Source of the DNA: an uncultured Prevotellaceae bacterium
GTDB lineage: Bacteria; Bacteroidota; Bacteroidia; Bacteroidales; Bacteroidaceae
DNA length: 64,000 bases
NCBI GenBank assembly: GCA_947166305.1
Contig: CAMVDV010000013.1
Span: forward strand, 1 to 64,000
Direction of reading: 5' to 3'
Of the stretch, positions 8,730 to 17,528 are shown one piece after another (the first letter of the stretch is position 1; each line of letters starts with the position of its first letter). The position numbers and the translations under genes were made by a program. Below the pieces are notes generated by a model. The model worked only from the letters and a program-made list of their open reading frames with translations, searched no databases and had not been told where the DNA came from.

Positions 8730-8757
8730 TTTTCACTTTTCACTTTTCACTTTTCAC
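8730..8757. repeat. Heptamer tract (TTTTCAC) x4
   Basis: Four exact copies of the 7-bp unit TTTTCAC, immediately upstream of the spt promoter. It is preceded by a degenerate GAAGAAT-like tract. This is one of several unrelated heptamer tracts in gaps of this window. Confidence 0.85.
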
Positions 8758-8767
8758 TTAAATGTCG

Positions 8768-8775
8768 TACCTTTG
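8768..8775 (+). promoter_or_regulatory. -7 promoter element of serine palmitoyltransferase
   Basis: TACCTTTG followed by CACAA, 45 nt upstream of the ATG. It is a canonical TAnnTTTG element. Confidence 0.65.
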
Positions 8776-8820
8776 CACAAAAATTAGCCCCAACGAGGGT
8801 TTTGACATTATTATATTTAT

Positions 8821-10005
8821 ATGGGATTATTACAAGAAAGATGTGCTAAATACACCCTTCCGCAGGAGTTCATGGCACAAGGGATTTACCCTTATTTCCG
8901 CGAAATAGAAGGCAAACAGGGCACAGAGGTCATCATGGAAGGCCGCCGCGTGCTCATGTTCGGCTCTAACGCCTATACGGGTCTGACAGGCGATCAGCGT
9001 GTCATCGACGCAGGATGTGCAGCCATGCAGAAGTACGGTAGCGGATGTGCCGGCAGTCGTTTCCTCAACGGAACGCTCGACATTCATGTCCAACTCGAGA
9101 AGGAACTTGCCGAATTCGTAGGCAAGGACGAGGCTTTATGCTTTGCCACAGGATTCACAGTCAACAGCGGTGTCATCAGTCAGATAGTCGATCGCAACGA
9201 TTATGTCATTTGTGACGACCGAGACCACGCAAGCATCGTCGACGGACGACGCCTCAGTTTCGCCACACAGCTCAAGTTTAAGCACAACGACATGGAGGAT
9301 TTGGAGAAACAACTCCAGAAGTGTGAGCCAGACCGCGTTAAGCTTATCGTGGTAGACGGCGTCTTCAGCATGGAAGGCGACCTTTGCAAGTTGCCTGAAA
9401 TCGTTGCCCTCAAGAAGAAATACAACGCCACCATCATGGTAGACGAAGCTCATGGCATCGGTGTCTTCGGCAGGCAAGGCCGAGGAGTGTGCGACCATTT
9501 CGGGCTGACCGACGAGGTTGACCTCATCATGGGCACTTTCTCCAAGAGCCTGGCCTCCATCGGTGGCTTCATTGCCGCAGACAGTAGCATCATCAACTGG
9601 CTGCGTCACACCGTGCGCACCTACATCTTTAGCGCAAGTTGCACGCCCGCTGCCACTGCAGCGGCTCGCGAAGCGCTCCATATCATCCAGCAGGAACCCG
9701 AGCGACTCGAGGCTCTTTGGAATGTCACCAACTACGCTCTCAAGCGTTTCCGCGAGGAAGGATTTGAGATTGGCGACACGGAAAGCCCCATCATCCCGCT
9801 CTATGTCCGCGATACGGACAAGACCTTCATGGCCGTTGCCAAGGCATTTAACGAGGGAGTCTTCATCAATCCTGTCATACCGCCGGCTTGTGCTCCGCAA
9901 GATACACTGGTGCGCTATGCGCTCATGGCAACTCATACTCGCGAACAGGTGGACGAGTCCGTCGAAAAGCTCAAAAAGGTCTTCAAGGAACTGGAGATTC
10001 TCTGA
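8821..10005 (+). CDS. spt: Serine palmitoyltransferase (alpha-oxoamine synthase)
   Basis: PLP enzyme condensing serine with a fatty acyl-CoA, the first step of sphingolipid synthesis. It has 394 residues. Visible are DDRDHASIVDG, DEAHGIGVFG (residues 208-217) and GTFSKSLASIGG, with Lys242 as the PLP lysine. The sequence is closer to the Bacteroides serine palmitoyltransferases I remember than to threonine-linked KBL or BioF, especially at MGLLQE, SNAYTGLTGD and PPACAPQDTLVR. The start is the family N-terminus. It has its own promoter and terminator, so it is monocistronic, divergent from a lipid kinase. 2-amino-3-ketobutyrate ligase is the main alternative. Confidence 0.88.
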   Translation: MGLLQERCAKYTLPQEFMAQGIYPYFREIEGKQGTEVIMEGRRVLMFGSNAYTGLTGDQRVIDAGCAAMQKYGSGCAGSRFLNGTLDIHVQLEKELAEFVGKDEALCFATGFTVNSGVISQIVDRNDYVICDDRDHASIVDGRRLSFATQLKFKHNDMEDLEKQLQKCEPDRVKLIVVDGVFSMEGDLCKLPEIVALKKKYNATIMVDEAHGIGVFGRQGRGVCDHFGLTDEVDLIMGTFSKSLASIGGFIAADSSIINWLRHTVRTYIFSASCTPAATAAAREALHIIQQEPERLEALWNVTNYALKRFREEGFEIGDTESPIIPLYVRDTDKTFMAVAKAFNEGVFINPVIPPACAPQDTLVRYALMATHTREQVDESVEKLKKVFKELEIL

Positions 10006-10037
10006 GCGGACGAGGCGCCGGACGATTGTTATTTATG

Positions 10038-10079
10038 GCAATACTTGCTTCCACAAGGGGCAGGTATTGCTTTTTTTTT
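10038..10079 (+). terminator. Rho-independent terminator of spt
   Basis: GCAATAC (10038-10044) pairs with GTATTGC (10064-10070) and is followed by nine T residues. It starts 33 nt after the spt stop codon. Confidence 0.85.
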
Positions 10080-10161
10080 GGAAGAACGATACAGCGGGAG
10101 GCTGTGTCATTATCAGCAATACTTGGTATTAAAAAGTTTTAGCGGACACCAATTATCGGCA

Positions 10162-10248
10162 ACAACGAATTGAACAGATTGAAAGGATTCTCTTGGTGTG
10201 CAGATTATCTGCTTTGCCTGAATCCTTGCAGTCCGTTCAGTTCGTTGT
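10162..10248. repeat. Long imperfect inverted repeat between convergent genes
   Basis: Two 29-nt arms (10162-10190 and 10220-10248) match at about 24 of 29 positions and enclose a 29-nt loop. The arms consist of degenerate 9-bp units of the CAACGAATTGAAC / AATCCGTTCAGTT type, similar to the tract at 58139-58166. It lies between spt and murF-alr and may act as terminator for both. No gene is seen in 10080-10300. Confidence 0.6.
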
Positions 10249-10300
10249 ATATATATAAAGGTATAGTGGCACAGGTTGGCCTGTCCGCCATTCTCTCTGC

Positions 10301-12664
10301 TTACTTGTCTTCGAAATAGATGCGTTTGACGCGCGGAGCGATGCCGGTGAGGATTTCGTAGGGAATGGTGCCGCAACGCTTTGCCAACTCTGTTGGCGGC
10401 AGTTCGCTGCCGAAGATGGTGGCAAGGTCGCCTTCCTGGCAGTTGATGTCCGTGACGTCTATCATGCAGACGTCCATGCAGATGTTTCCAACGTAGTCGG
10501 CTTGCTGTCCGTGCACAAGGCAGTATCCTCGCCTGCAGCCAAGGAGTCTGTTCAGACCGTCGGCGTATCCGATGGGAAGGGTGGCGATGCGGCTGTCGCG
10601 CTCCAGTATGGTCCGCCGGCTATAGCCTACGCTTTCTCCGGCCTTCACGTTGTGTATCTGCAGGATGGTGGTGCGCAGTGTGCTGACGACGTTGATGGTT
10701 TCGTTCGTGAAGCTGTCGATGCCGTAGAGTCCAAGCCCGAGTCGCACCATGTCGAGGTGTCGGCCTGGGAAGCGTTCGATGGCGGCACTGTTGCAGATGT
10801 GTCGGAGGATGCGGCCGGGGAAGGCTTCCTGAAGTTGTCGGGCTCCCTTTTGGAAGCGTTTCCATTGCAGTTCGGAGAAGTCGTCGAAGTCTTGGCTGTC
10901 GCTTCCCACGAAGTGTGAGAAGACGCTTCGGGGCGTGAGGGCTGTCTGCCTGCGGAGGCGTTCGATGAGGGCAGGGATGTCTTTTTCTGCGTCGAAGCCG
11001 AGGCGGTGCATGCCGGTGTCGAGCTTGATGTGGACGGGCAGGCCGGTGATGCCTTCGTGCTCGGCAGCGTGGATGAGGGCATCGAGCAGTCGGAAGCTGT
11101 ACACCTCGGGCTCGAGATGGTTGCGGAAGAGTGTGCTGAGGCTGCTCATTTCGGGGTTCATGATCATGATTCCGGCGGTGATTCCTTTTTCTCGGAGCAT
11201 TGCTCCCTCGTCGGCCACGGCCACGGCGAGATAGTCCACGCCGGCGGCTTGCAGTGTCTTCGACACTTCGACTGCTCCGGCACCGTAGGCGTCGGCCTTG
11301 ACCATGCAGACGATCTTTGTCTCAGGCCTCATGAATGTGCGGAAGTGGTTGAGGTTCTTTGTGATGGCACTGAGGTTGACTTCGAGTATGGTTTCGTGGA
11401 CTTTCTTCTCGAGGCGGTCGGTGATGCGCTCGAAGTGGAAGCTGCGTGCGCCCTTGATGAGTATGAGTTGGTGCTGCAGGCTGGTCATGACGGGGTCGGA
11501 GAGCAGTGCGTCGGTGGTTGGGAAAAAGCGTCGGCTGAAGGGCAGGTGTGCGAAGCAGTCCATGTGGGCTGAGATGATGCCTCCCACGGCAATGAGGTTG
11601 TTGATGCCACGCTGGCTGAGCAGCGATGCAAGGCCGCTGTAGAGTGCATGTGGCTCCACGCCGCTCTGCTGGATGTCGCTGAGGATGAGTGTGCGCTGCC
11701 TGCCTTCTTTTTCCGGTCGGCGGTTCATGAAGTCGAGCGCAATGTCGAGGCTGTCGAGGTCACTGTTGTAGGAATCGTTGATGAGGGTGCAATCGTTTAC
11801 TCCCTCTTTCACTTCGAGGCGCATGGCAATTGGCTCGAGTGCGCGGAGTCTTTCTTCGGTGATGTCGTCGTCGAGGCCAAGCTCGCGGCAGACAGCGCGG
11901 CAGAGTGCCTTGTTGTCTTCAAAGGCGTTGCCGGTGCTGCGGCAGGCTGTGAGCTTTCCCTTGAAGTGGGCTTCGTCGATGCATTTGCTGATGACGGGGT
12001 CGCCCTCCGGGTAGATGATGACCTTGGCGTCCTTCATGAGCAGGAGTTTCTCGCGGCATTTGTCTTCCATCGACGCGAAGTTCTCCTGATGAGCGCTGCC
12101 CAGTCGGGTGAAGATGCCGATGGTTGGCTTGATGATGTGTTGGAGTGCTGCCATCTCGCCGGGTTCGGATATGGCTGCCTCGAAGATGCCTATCTCGCTC
12201 TTCTCCCAGAGTCCCCAGACGGAGAGGGGCACGCCTATCTGGGAGTTGTAGCTTCGGGGGCTGCGCGTGACGTTGAAGTCGGGCGCGAGGAGCTGGTAGA
12301 GCCATTCCTTGACGAGTGTCTTGCCGTTGCTCCCCGTGATGCCTACGATGGGGATGTCGAAGCGTGTGCGGTGGTAGGCGGCCAGCTTTTGCAGCGCGGC
12401 GAGTGTGTCGCTCACTGTGAGGAAGTCGGCATCGGGGAAGCTGCCTTCCACCTTCTCGCTGACAACGAAGGCGCGTACGCCTCGACGATAGAGGTCTTCG
12501 ACGTAACGGTGGCCGTTGCCGCGGTTTGTCCTGATGGCAAAGAAGAGTGTCGACTCGGGGTAGCAGAGGCTGCGGCTGTCGGTGAGGAGCCAGCTCACGT
12601 CGCGTCCGCTCGCCTGGTCTGTTTTTGCTCCTATGACGGAGGCTATTTCTATTGTGCTGTACAT
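10301..12664 (-). CDS. murF-alr: Bifunctional MurF ligase / alanine racemase
   Basis: Fused peptidoglycan-precursor enzyme of 787 residues. Residues 1-420 are a UDP-MurNAc-tripeptide:D-Ala-D-Ala ligase, with the ATP loop GITGSNGKT at 108-116 and INDSYNSD near 296. Residues 425-787 are a PLP alanine racemase with MVKADAYGAG (Lys456 as PLP lysine), KLDTGMHRLGF and a C-terminal GIAPRV. The order and fusion are typical of Bacteroidetes and couple D-alanine supply to its use. The ATG at 12664 (MYSTIEIASVIG) is preferred; the longer frame upstream is translated 22-bp repeat (RRWATQHA-like) and is not credible. Confidence 0.95.
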   Translation of the reverse strand: MYSTIEIASVIGAKTDQASGRDVSWLLTDSRSLCYPESTLFFAIRTNRGNGHRYVEDLYRRGVRAFVVSEKVEGSFPDADFLTVSDTLAALQKLAAYHRTRFDIPIVGITGSNGKTLVKEWLYQLLAPDFNVTRSPRSYNSQIGVPLSVWGLWEKSEIGIFEAAISEPGEMAALQHIIKPTIGIFTRLGSAHQENFASMEDKCREKLLLMKDAKVIIYPEGDPVISKCIDEAHFKGKLTACRSTGNAFEDNKALCRAVCRELGLDDDITEERLRALEPIAMRLEVKEGVNDCTLINDSYNSDLDSLDIALDFMNRRPEKEGRQRTLILSDIQQSGVEPHALYSGLASLLSQRGINNLIAVGGIISAHMDCFAHLPFSRRFFPTTDALLSDPVMTSLQHQLILIKGARSFHFERITDRLEKKVHETILEVNLSAITKNLNHFRTFMRPETKIVCMVKADAYGAGAVEVSKTLQAAGVDYLAVAVADEGAMLREKGITAGIMIMNPEMSSLSTLFRNHLEPEVYSFRLLDALIHAAEHEGITGLPVHIKLDTGMHRLGFDAEKDIPALIERLRRQTALTPRSVFSHFVGSDSQDFDDFSELQWKRFQKGARQLQEAFPGRILRHICNSAAIERFPGRHLDMVRLGLGLYGIDSFTNETINVVSTLRTTILQIHNVKAGESVGYSRRTILERDSRIATLPIGYADGLNRLLGCRRGYCLVHGQQADYVGNICMDVCMIDVTDINCQEGDLATIFGSELPPTELAKRCGTIPYEILTGIAPRVKRIYFEDK

Positions 12665-12737
12665 GGTTCTGTATGATGCTTTTTTGCTTTGTTTTGTCCT
12701 TGATGTTCTTGTTGTGATTGCTTGGCTGGGCTGTGGC

Positions 12738-12825
12738 GTTGCCCATCGTCGCGTGCTGCGTTGTCCATCGTCGCGTGCTGCGTTGCCCATCGCCGCGTGC
12801 TGCGTTGCCCATCGTCGCGTGCTGC
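12738..12825 (+). repeat. 22-bp tandem array (family A), 4 units
   Basis: Exactly four 22-bp units (starts 12738, 12760, 12782, 12804). Each has CCATCG followed by TCGCGTGCTGC or CCGCGTGCTGC. Units 1 and 4 are identical and units 2 and 3 differ by one base each. A run of T follows. It fills the gap between the GSCFA gene and murF-alr. Confidence 0.9.
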
Positions 12826-12833
12826 GTTTTTTC

Positions 12834-13652
12834 CTACGGCCCGGTCTGTGCGTCGTCGATGCCTGCCTTGAACCTGTTCCAGATGTGCTCCACGGCATTC
12901 GGGCCAGGATGAATCATGTCGTCGGCATAGTAGCAGTAGTCTCGCAGCTCATCGAGCAAGAGTTCGTAGGCAGGGAAGTAGCTGGCTGTTTCGGGAAAGC
13001 GTTTGCATAGTTCGTCGACGGCGAGCAGCAACGTCGCCTTGGCCAGTTGGCTGCCGTGGAGCCCGTACTTCTTGTAGCGATAGGGGCTGACGGTGAAGAC
13101 GACCTGGGTGCGGGGGCACTCCCGTCGGAGCAGTTCCATCATGCCGGAGAGCGTGTCGATGCAGACCGACAGCGGGAGGGTTACTTCCTCAAACTCGCGC
13201 GCCGGCACTTTATGGCAGTTTGCTACCGTCATTCCGTCCGTTTTGAGTCGATAGCAGACGTTTGTGCCGAGCGTGACAATCAGGTAGTCTGCGTGGCGGA
13301 GCGCCTCGCCCAGCAGTCGGAAAGTGTCGCCGATTGTCGTCCGGAACCTCGCCTCGTCTGTGTCGCTCAGCAGGGTGTTGGCCCACCAGCAGCGCCACTT
13401 TCCGTCGAAATGGAAGACGGGCAGCGGGGCATCGCTCAGCAGCGACTGGCGGACTTGAATGGCAATGCTCTCGGGATTGTAGGCCGCGCCCAGCGGATTG
13501 CAGACGGCATCCATGCCTTCGGCAAGGAAACGCTCGCCCATATACTGGGCAAAGCAGGAACCGAGCAACACGAAGTGCTGATTCCTGCGCATCCGTTTGG
13601 CCGGCTTCGGCACTTCCACAATTGTCCTTCTTGCCGTTCCTTCTGCCTTCAT
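12834..13652 (-). CDS. GSCFA-domain protein
   Basis: A 272-residue protein with the name-giving motif LLGSCFAQ near residues 29-36, followed by NPLGAAYNP, VTLGTNV, FTVSPYRY and a C-terminal DMIHPGPNAVEHIW. The fold is expected to be SGNH-hydrolase-like, but the substrate is unknown. The ATG at 13652 is the first one after the promoter; the upstream frame crosses the divergent promoter region. Its end lies next to a 22-bp repeat array, beyond which is murF-alr on the same strand. Confidence 0.82.
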   Translation of the reverse strand: MKAEGTARRTIVEVPKPAKRMRRNQHFVLLGSCFAQYMGERFLAEGMDAVCNPLGAAYNPESIAIQVRQSLLSDAPLPVFHFDGKWRCWWANTLLSDTDEARFRTTIGDTFRLLGEALRHADYLIVTLGTNVCYRLKTDGMTVANCHKVPAREFEEVTLPLSVCIDTLSGMMELLRRECPRTQVVFTVSPYRYKKYGLHGSQLAKATLLLAVDELCKRFPETASYFPAYELLLDELRDYCYYADDMIHPGPNAVEHIWNRFKAGIDDAQTGP

Positions 13653-13679
13653 TGTCCTCTTTAGTTCATTTTTGTTGCA

Positions 13680-13687
13680 CAAAGTTA
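13680..13687 (-). promoter_or_regulatory. -7 promoter element of the GSCFA gene
   Basis: TAACTTTG on the minus strand, 27 nt upstream of the GSCFA start. It is back to back with the dxs promoter. Confidence 0.6.
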
Positions 13688-13709
13688 CATAAAATTCCGC
13701 AAAAATGTT

Positions 13710-13717
13710 TAACTTTG
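13710..13717 (+). promoter_or_regulatory. -7 promoter element of dxs-trkA
   Basis: TAACTTTG followed by CAAAA, 22 nt upstream of the GTG start of dxs. It is a canonical TAnnTTTG element. Confidence 0.65.
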
Positions 13718-13739
13718 CAAAAACAAAATAAAGTAAATC

Positions 13740-15635
13740 GTGAAAATAGAGCCGCAAGAGCTTCTTCCTCATATAAATTTCCCCGCCGACCTCCGTGCCT
13801 TGCCCCTGGAGGCTTTGCCCCGCGTCTGCGAGGAACTCCGGCAGGAAATCATCCGCGAGATGGCAGACAACCCGGGCCACTTCGCCAGCAGCCTCGGCGT
13901 GGTGGAGCTAACCGTTGCCCTCCACTACGTCTTCGACACGCCGCGCGACCGCATCGTCTGGGACGTGGGGCATCAGGCAGCAGGCCACAAAATCCTGACC
14001 GGCAGGCGAGAGTCCTTCCACACCTATCGGCATCTGGGCGGACTCCGTCCCTTCCCGTCGCCCGACGAAAGCGAGTACGACACCTTCGCCTGCGGCCATG
14101 CCTCCAACAGCATCTCCGCTGCGCTCGGCATGGCAGTGGCTGCGCACCTCAAGGGCGACGACGAAAGGAAGGTGGTGGCCGTCATTGGCGACGGAAGCAT
14201 GAGCGGCGGACTGGCATTCGAAGGGCTCAACAACGCAAGCAGCACGCCCAACAACCTGCTCATCATACTCAATGACAACAATATGAGCATCGACCGAAGC
14301 GTGGGAGGCATGAGGCATTACCTCCATCTGCTCCACACTTCGAGCCTCTACAACAACGTCCGCTTCCGTCTCTCCGAACAACTCTTCCGTTTCGGCTTCC
14401 TCAGCGAAAAGAGACGGCAGAGGATTCTCCGCTTCAACAACTCCCTGAAGTCGCTCCTCGTAGGCCAGCAGAACATATTCGAAGGGCTCAACATCCGATA
14501 CTTCGGACCGACCGACGGGCACAACGTCGTCGAGCTCGTCGGCACGCTACGCCAGATAAAGGACATGAAAGGCCCCAAGCTCCTGCACCTCCACACCGTG
14601 AAGGGCAAAGGCTTCAAGCCGGCAGAGAAAAACCCGACCGTCTATCACGCTCCAGGCAAGTACGACCCCGAGACGGGACAGCGCCTGGGAGGCGAACAGG
14701 ACGGACTGCCGCCGAAGTATCAGGACGTGTTCGGAGAAACGCTGCTCGAGCTGGCCAGGCAGAACGAAAGGATCGTGGGCATCACCCCTGCCATGGCAAC
14801 AGGATGCGGACTCAATGTCATGATGAGGGAAATGCCCGAGCGAACCTTCGACGTAGGAATAGCCGAAGGCCACGCCGTCACGTTTGCCGGAGGCCTTGCC
14901 AAAGATGGCCTCATCCCCTTCTGCAACATCTACTCCTCCTTTGCCCAGCGTGCCTTCGACCACATCATCCACGACGTAGCGCTGTGCCGTCTGCCCGTCA
15001 TCTTCTGCCTGGACCGTGCAGGAATCGTCGGACAAGACGGCGCCACCCATCACGGTGCCTTCGACCTCGCTGCGCTCCGTCCGGTGCCAGGCCTCACCAT
15101 TGCCTCGCCCATGGACGAGCATGAGCTGCGACGCCTCATGTTCACAGCCCAGCTCCCCGACAAGGGTCCGTTCGTCATCCGCTACCCGCGAGGCCGAGGC
15201 GTACTCGTCGATTGGCAATGCCCTCTCGAGGAAGTGCCCATAGGCCGTGGCCGAAAGCTCTCCGACGGGCACGACGTGGCTGTGCTCAGCATAGGTCCGC
15301 TCGGGAATGTCGTGCAGAGCGTGGTAAAAGAACTAAGGGCGGAAGGCACCGACGTAGCTCATTACGACATACGTTTCCTCAAACCCATCGATGAGGACAT
15401 ACTCCGCGAAGTGGGAGAGAACTTCCGCCGCATCGTCACCGTGGAGGACGGCGTCATAAGAGGCGGCCTCGGCACCGCAGTCCTCGAATACATGGCCGAC
15501 CACGACCTGCATCCCCAAGTCGTACGCCTCGGCCTTCCCGACCATTTCGTAGAGCACGGCACCCCCGACGAACTCTACCATCTGGTAGGACTCGATGCAG
15601 ATGCCATAAAGAAAGCAATCATATTTACCGTTTAA
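13740..15635 (+). CDS. dxs: 1-deoxy-D-xylulose-5-phosphate synthase
   Basis: Thiamine-diphosphate enzyme joining pyruvate and glyceraldehyde 3-phosphate, first step of the MEP isoprenoid pathway. It has 631 residues. Seen are [16 protein letters not shown], the [12 protein letters not shown] segment, the ThDP motif GDGSMSGG...NDNNMSID, and in the pyrimidine domain [15 protein letters not shown] and [15 protein letters not shown]. The start codon is GTG at 13740, close behind the promoter; this N-terminus matches the usual Dxs length. It is followed after 108 nt by trkA. Confidence 0.96.
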   Translation: MKIEPQELLPHINFPADLRALPLEALPRVCEELRQEIIREMADNPGHFASSLGVVELTVALHYVFDTPRDRIVWDVGHQAAGHKILTGRRESFHTYRHLGGLRPFPSPDESEYDTFACGHASNSISAALGMAVAAHLKGDDERKVVAVIGDGSMSGGLAFEGLNNASSTPNNLLIILNDNNMSIDRSVGGMRHYLHLLHTSSLYNNVRFRLSEQLFRFGFLSEKRRQRILRFNNSLKSLLVGQQNIFEGLNIRYFGPTDGHNVVELVGTLRQIKDMKGPKLLHLHTVKGKGFKPAEKNPTVYHAPGKYDPETGQRLGGEQDGLPPKYQDVFGETLLELARQNERIVGITPAMATGCGLNVMMREMPERTFDVGIAEGHAVTFAGGLAKDGLIPFCNIYSSFAQRAFDHIIHDVALCRLPVIFCLDRAGIVGQDGATHHGAFDLAALRPVPGLTIASPMDEHELRRLMFTAQLPDKGPFVIRYPRGRGVLVDWQCPLEEVPIGRGRKLSDGHDVAVLSIGPLGNVVQSVVKELRAEGTDVAHYDIRFLKPIDEDILREVGENFRRIVTVEDGVIRGGLGTAVLEYMADHDLHPQVVRLGLPDHFVEHGTPDELYHLVGLDADAIKKAIIFTV

Positions 15636-15656
15636 TCATTTGCCATTTACCATTAG

Positions 15657-15717
15657 TCCCCTTCTCTCACGGGAGAGGGTCGGGGAGAGGCAGTTCCCTC
15701 GGGCGAGGGTTGCGGAA
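15657..15717. repeat. C/G-rich palindromic repeat (R3 relative) in the dxs-trkA gap
   Basis: CCCCTTCTCTC-ACGG-GAGAGGG forms a hairpin. A second C/G-rich block follows (TTCCCTCGGGCGAGGG). It is preceded by an AT heptamer-like tract (CATTTGC, CATTTAC). It resembles the R3 elements that elsewhere sit inside genes. Confidence 0.6.
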
Positions 15718-15743
15718 AGGATAAAGGTACATTATATATAATT

Positions 15744-17120
15744 ATGAAAATCGTCATAGCAGGAGCAGGAGCCGTCGGCTCGCATCTCGCCACGCTTCTT
15801 TCGCGTGAAGACCAGGACATCATTCTCATCGACGAAGACCCTGAGAAGACGTCGCGCCTTCTCAATTCCAGCGACCTCGACTTGATGACGCTGGCCGTGT
15901 CGCCCACTTCCATCCGTGGGCTCAAGGAAGGTGGCGTACATCAGTGCGACCTTTTCATCGCCGTCACGCCCGAAGAGACACGCAACATCACCTGCTGTAT
16001 GCTTGCCCACACGCTTGGTGCCCGAAAGACCATTGCCCGTGTCGACTCAGCCGAGTACACCATGCCGCAGTATCGCGACCTCTTCCTGCAGATGGGCGTC
16101 GATGCCGTCATCTATCCCGAAGGACTTGCCGCCCGCGAGATACTCGATGGCCTGAAACGTTCGTGGGTCAGGCAGTATTGGGAAGTGGCCGACGGAGCTC
16201 TCGTCATGCTTGGTATCAAACTTCGCGAGAAGGCTCGCATCACAGGCGTTGCCCTCCGCGACCTTTGCGACGCGCAGACTCCCTATCACATCGTGGCCAT
16301 CAAGCGAGACGACGACACCATCATTCCCTCGGGCGGCGACGATTTGCGAGTGGGCGACATAGCCTACTTCATGACGACGAAGCGACACATTCAGTACATC
16401 CGTGAGATTGTGGGCAAAGAGGACTATGCCGACGTCCGCAACGTCATGATAATGGGCGGCGGGCGCACCACGGTTCATGTCGTGGAGGGCAAGCCCGACT
16501 TCTACAACGTGAAGATAATCGACCAGAACGAGGAGCGCTGTCACCGGCTGAACGAAATCCTCGATGCTCCCGACACGCGCATCATCCAAGGCGACGGACG
16601 CGACACGGCTCTACTCCTCGATGAGGGACTCTCCGACATGCACGCCTTCTGTGCCTTGACGCCCGAGACGGAGACAAACATTCTGGCCTGCCTTGCTGCA
16701 AAGCGAATGGGGGTGCGCAAGACGGTTGCGCTCGTGGAGAACATGGACTACATCCCGATGGCAGAGAAGCTCGACATCGGCACCATCATCAACAAGAAGA
16801 TGATAGCAGCCAGCCGTATCTATCAGATGATGCTCGACACGGATGCACAGAACGTGAAGTGCCTCACCATCGCTGATGCTGATGTGGCAGAGATTGTGGT
16901 GGGCGAGGGAAGTCCTGCCATAGGCAAGCCTGTGCGCGACCTTCGCTTGCCGTCGGGCGTCACGCTTGGCGGCTATGTCCGCGAAGAGGGCAGGGGCGAC
17001 CTCATCTACGGCGGTACGCAGTTGCAGGCAGGCGACCGCGTTGTGGTCTTCTGCAAGAGCGGAATGCTGAAAACGCTCGACCGCTACTTCACGAAGAAGA
17101 GCGGCCTGCGTTTGTTCTGA
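15744..17120 (+). CDS. trkA: Trk system potassium transport regulator TrkA
   Basis: Cytoplasmic NAD(H)-binding regulator of a Trk potassium channel, 458 residues in two halves. Each half has an RCK-N Rossmann fold (MKIVIAGAGAVGSHLA at the N-terminus; NVMIMGGGRTTVHV near residue 233) followed by an RCK-C domain. It is downstream of dxs in the same operon. In many Bacteroidetes trkH follows trkA, but here the next gene is on the opposite strand, so the membrane subunit must be elsewhere. Confidence 0.93.
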   Translation: MKIVIAGAGAVGSHLATLLSREDQDIILIDEDPEKTSRLLNSSDLDLMTLAVSPTSIRGLKEGGVHQCDLFIAVTPEETRNITCCMLAHTLGARKTIARVDSAEYTMPQYRDLFLQMGVDAVIYPEGLAAREILDGLKRSWVRQYWEVADGALVMLGIKLREKARITGVALRDLCDAQTPYHIVAIKRDDDTIIPSGGDDLRVGDIAYFMTTKRHIQYIREIVGKEDYADVRNVMIMGGGRTTVHVVEGKPDFYNVKIIDQNEERCHRLNEILDAPDTRIIQGDGRDTALLLDEGLSDMHAFCALTPETETNILACLAAKRMGVRKTVALVENMDYIPMAEKLDIGTIINKKMIAASRIYQMMLDTDAQNVKCLTIADADVAEIVVGEGSPAIGKPVRDLRLPSGVTLGGYVREEGRGDLIYGGTQLQAGDRVVVFCKSGMLKTLDRYFTKKSGLRLF

Positions 17121-17161
17121 TTCTTCATCGCTCCTTTACTCACGCTTCCTTATTCCTGCTC

Positions 17162-17527
17162 TTACACTTCCTTCCCAAATGGCGACAGCGCAAGTCTGGC
17201 CAGACGGAAGTGCATCTTGCCGAAAGGTATGCCGATGATGGTGATGCAGAACACGATGCCGAACAGGATATGCGTGAGCCATATCCAAATGCCGCCGATG
17301 AAGAACCAAAGAATGTTCATGAAGGTGTTCAGGCACCCGTGCTGAGGTTCCGCTCTTCTTATTTGGGAACCGAACGGCCAGAGCGCGAGCAGTCCCAGTT
17401 TGATGCACTGAAGTCCGAAGGGAATGCCGATGATGGTGAGCATCATGCCGATGCCTGCGGCCAGATATTCGAGGGCAATCTGCAGTCCGCCGAAGACGAC
17501 CCAGATGATGTTTCCAAGCAGTTTCAT
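17162..17527 (-). CDS. yccF: YccF-domain inner-membrane protein
   Basis: A 121-residue membrane protein with two copies of the YccF (DUF307) repeat. Each ends in the IIGIPFG motif (residues ~32-38 and ~97-103) after a hydrophobic helix pair. The ATG at 17527 (MKLLGNIIWVVFGG) gives the family N-terminus. Its start is one base from the stop of the DUF1349 gene, so they form an operon. The function of YccF proteins is not established. Confidence 0.88.
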   Translation of the reverse strand: MKLLGNIIWVVFGGLQIALEYLAAGIGMMLTIIGIPFGLQCIKLGLLALWPFGSQIRRAEPQHGCLNTFMNILWFFIGGIWIWLTHILFGIVFCITIIGIPFGKMHFRLARLALSPFGKEV

Positions 17528-17528
17528 G

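Noticed and set aside
12665..12898. N-terminal extension of murF-alr
   Set aside because: It would translate the 22-bp repeat array into RRWATQHA-type repeats. The conserved MurF start is at 12664.
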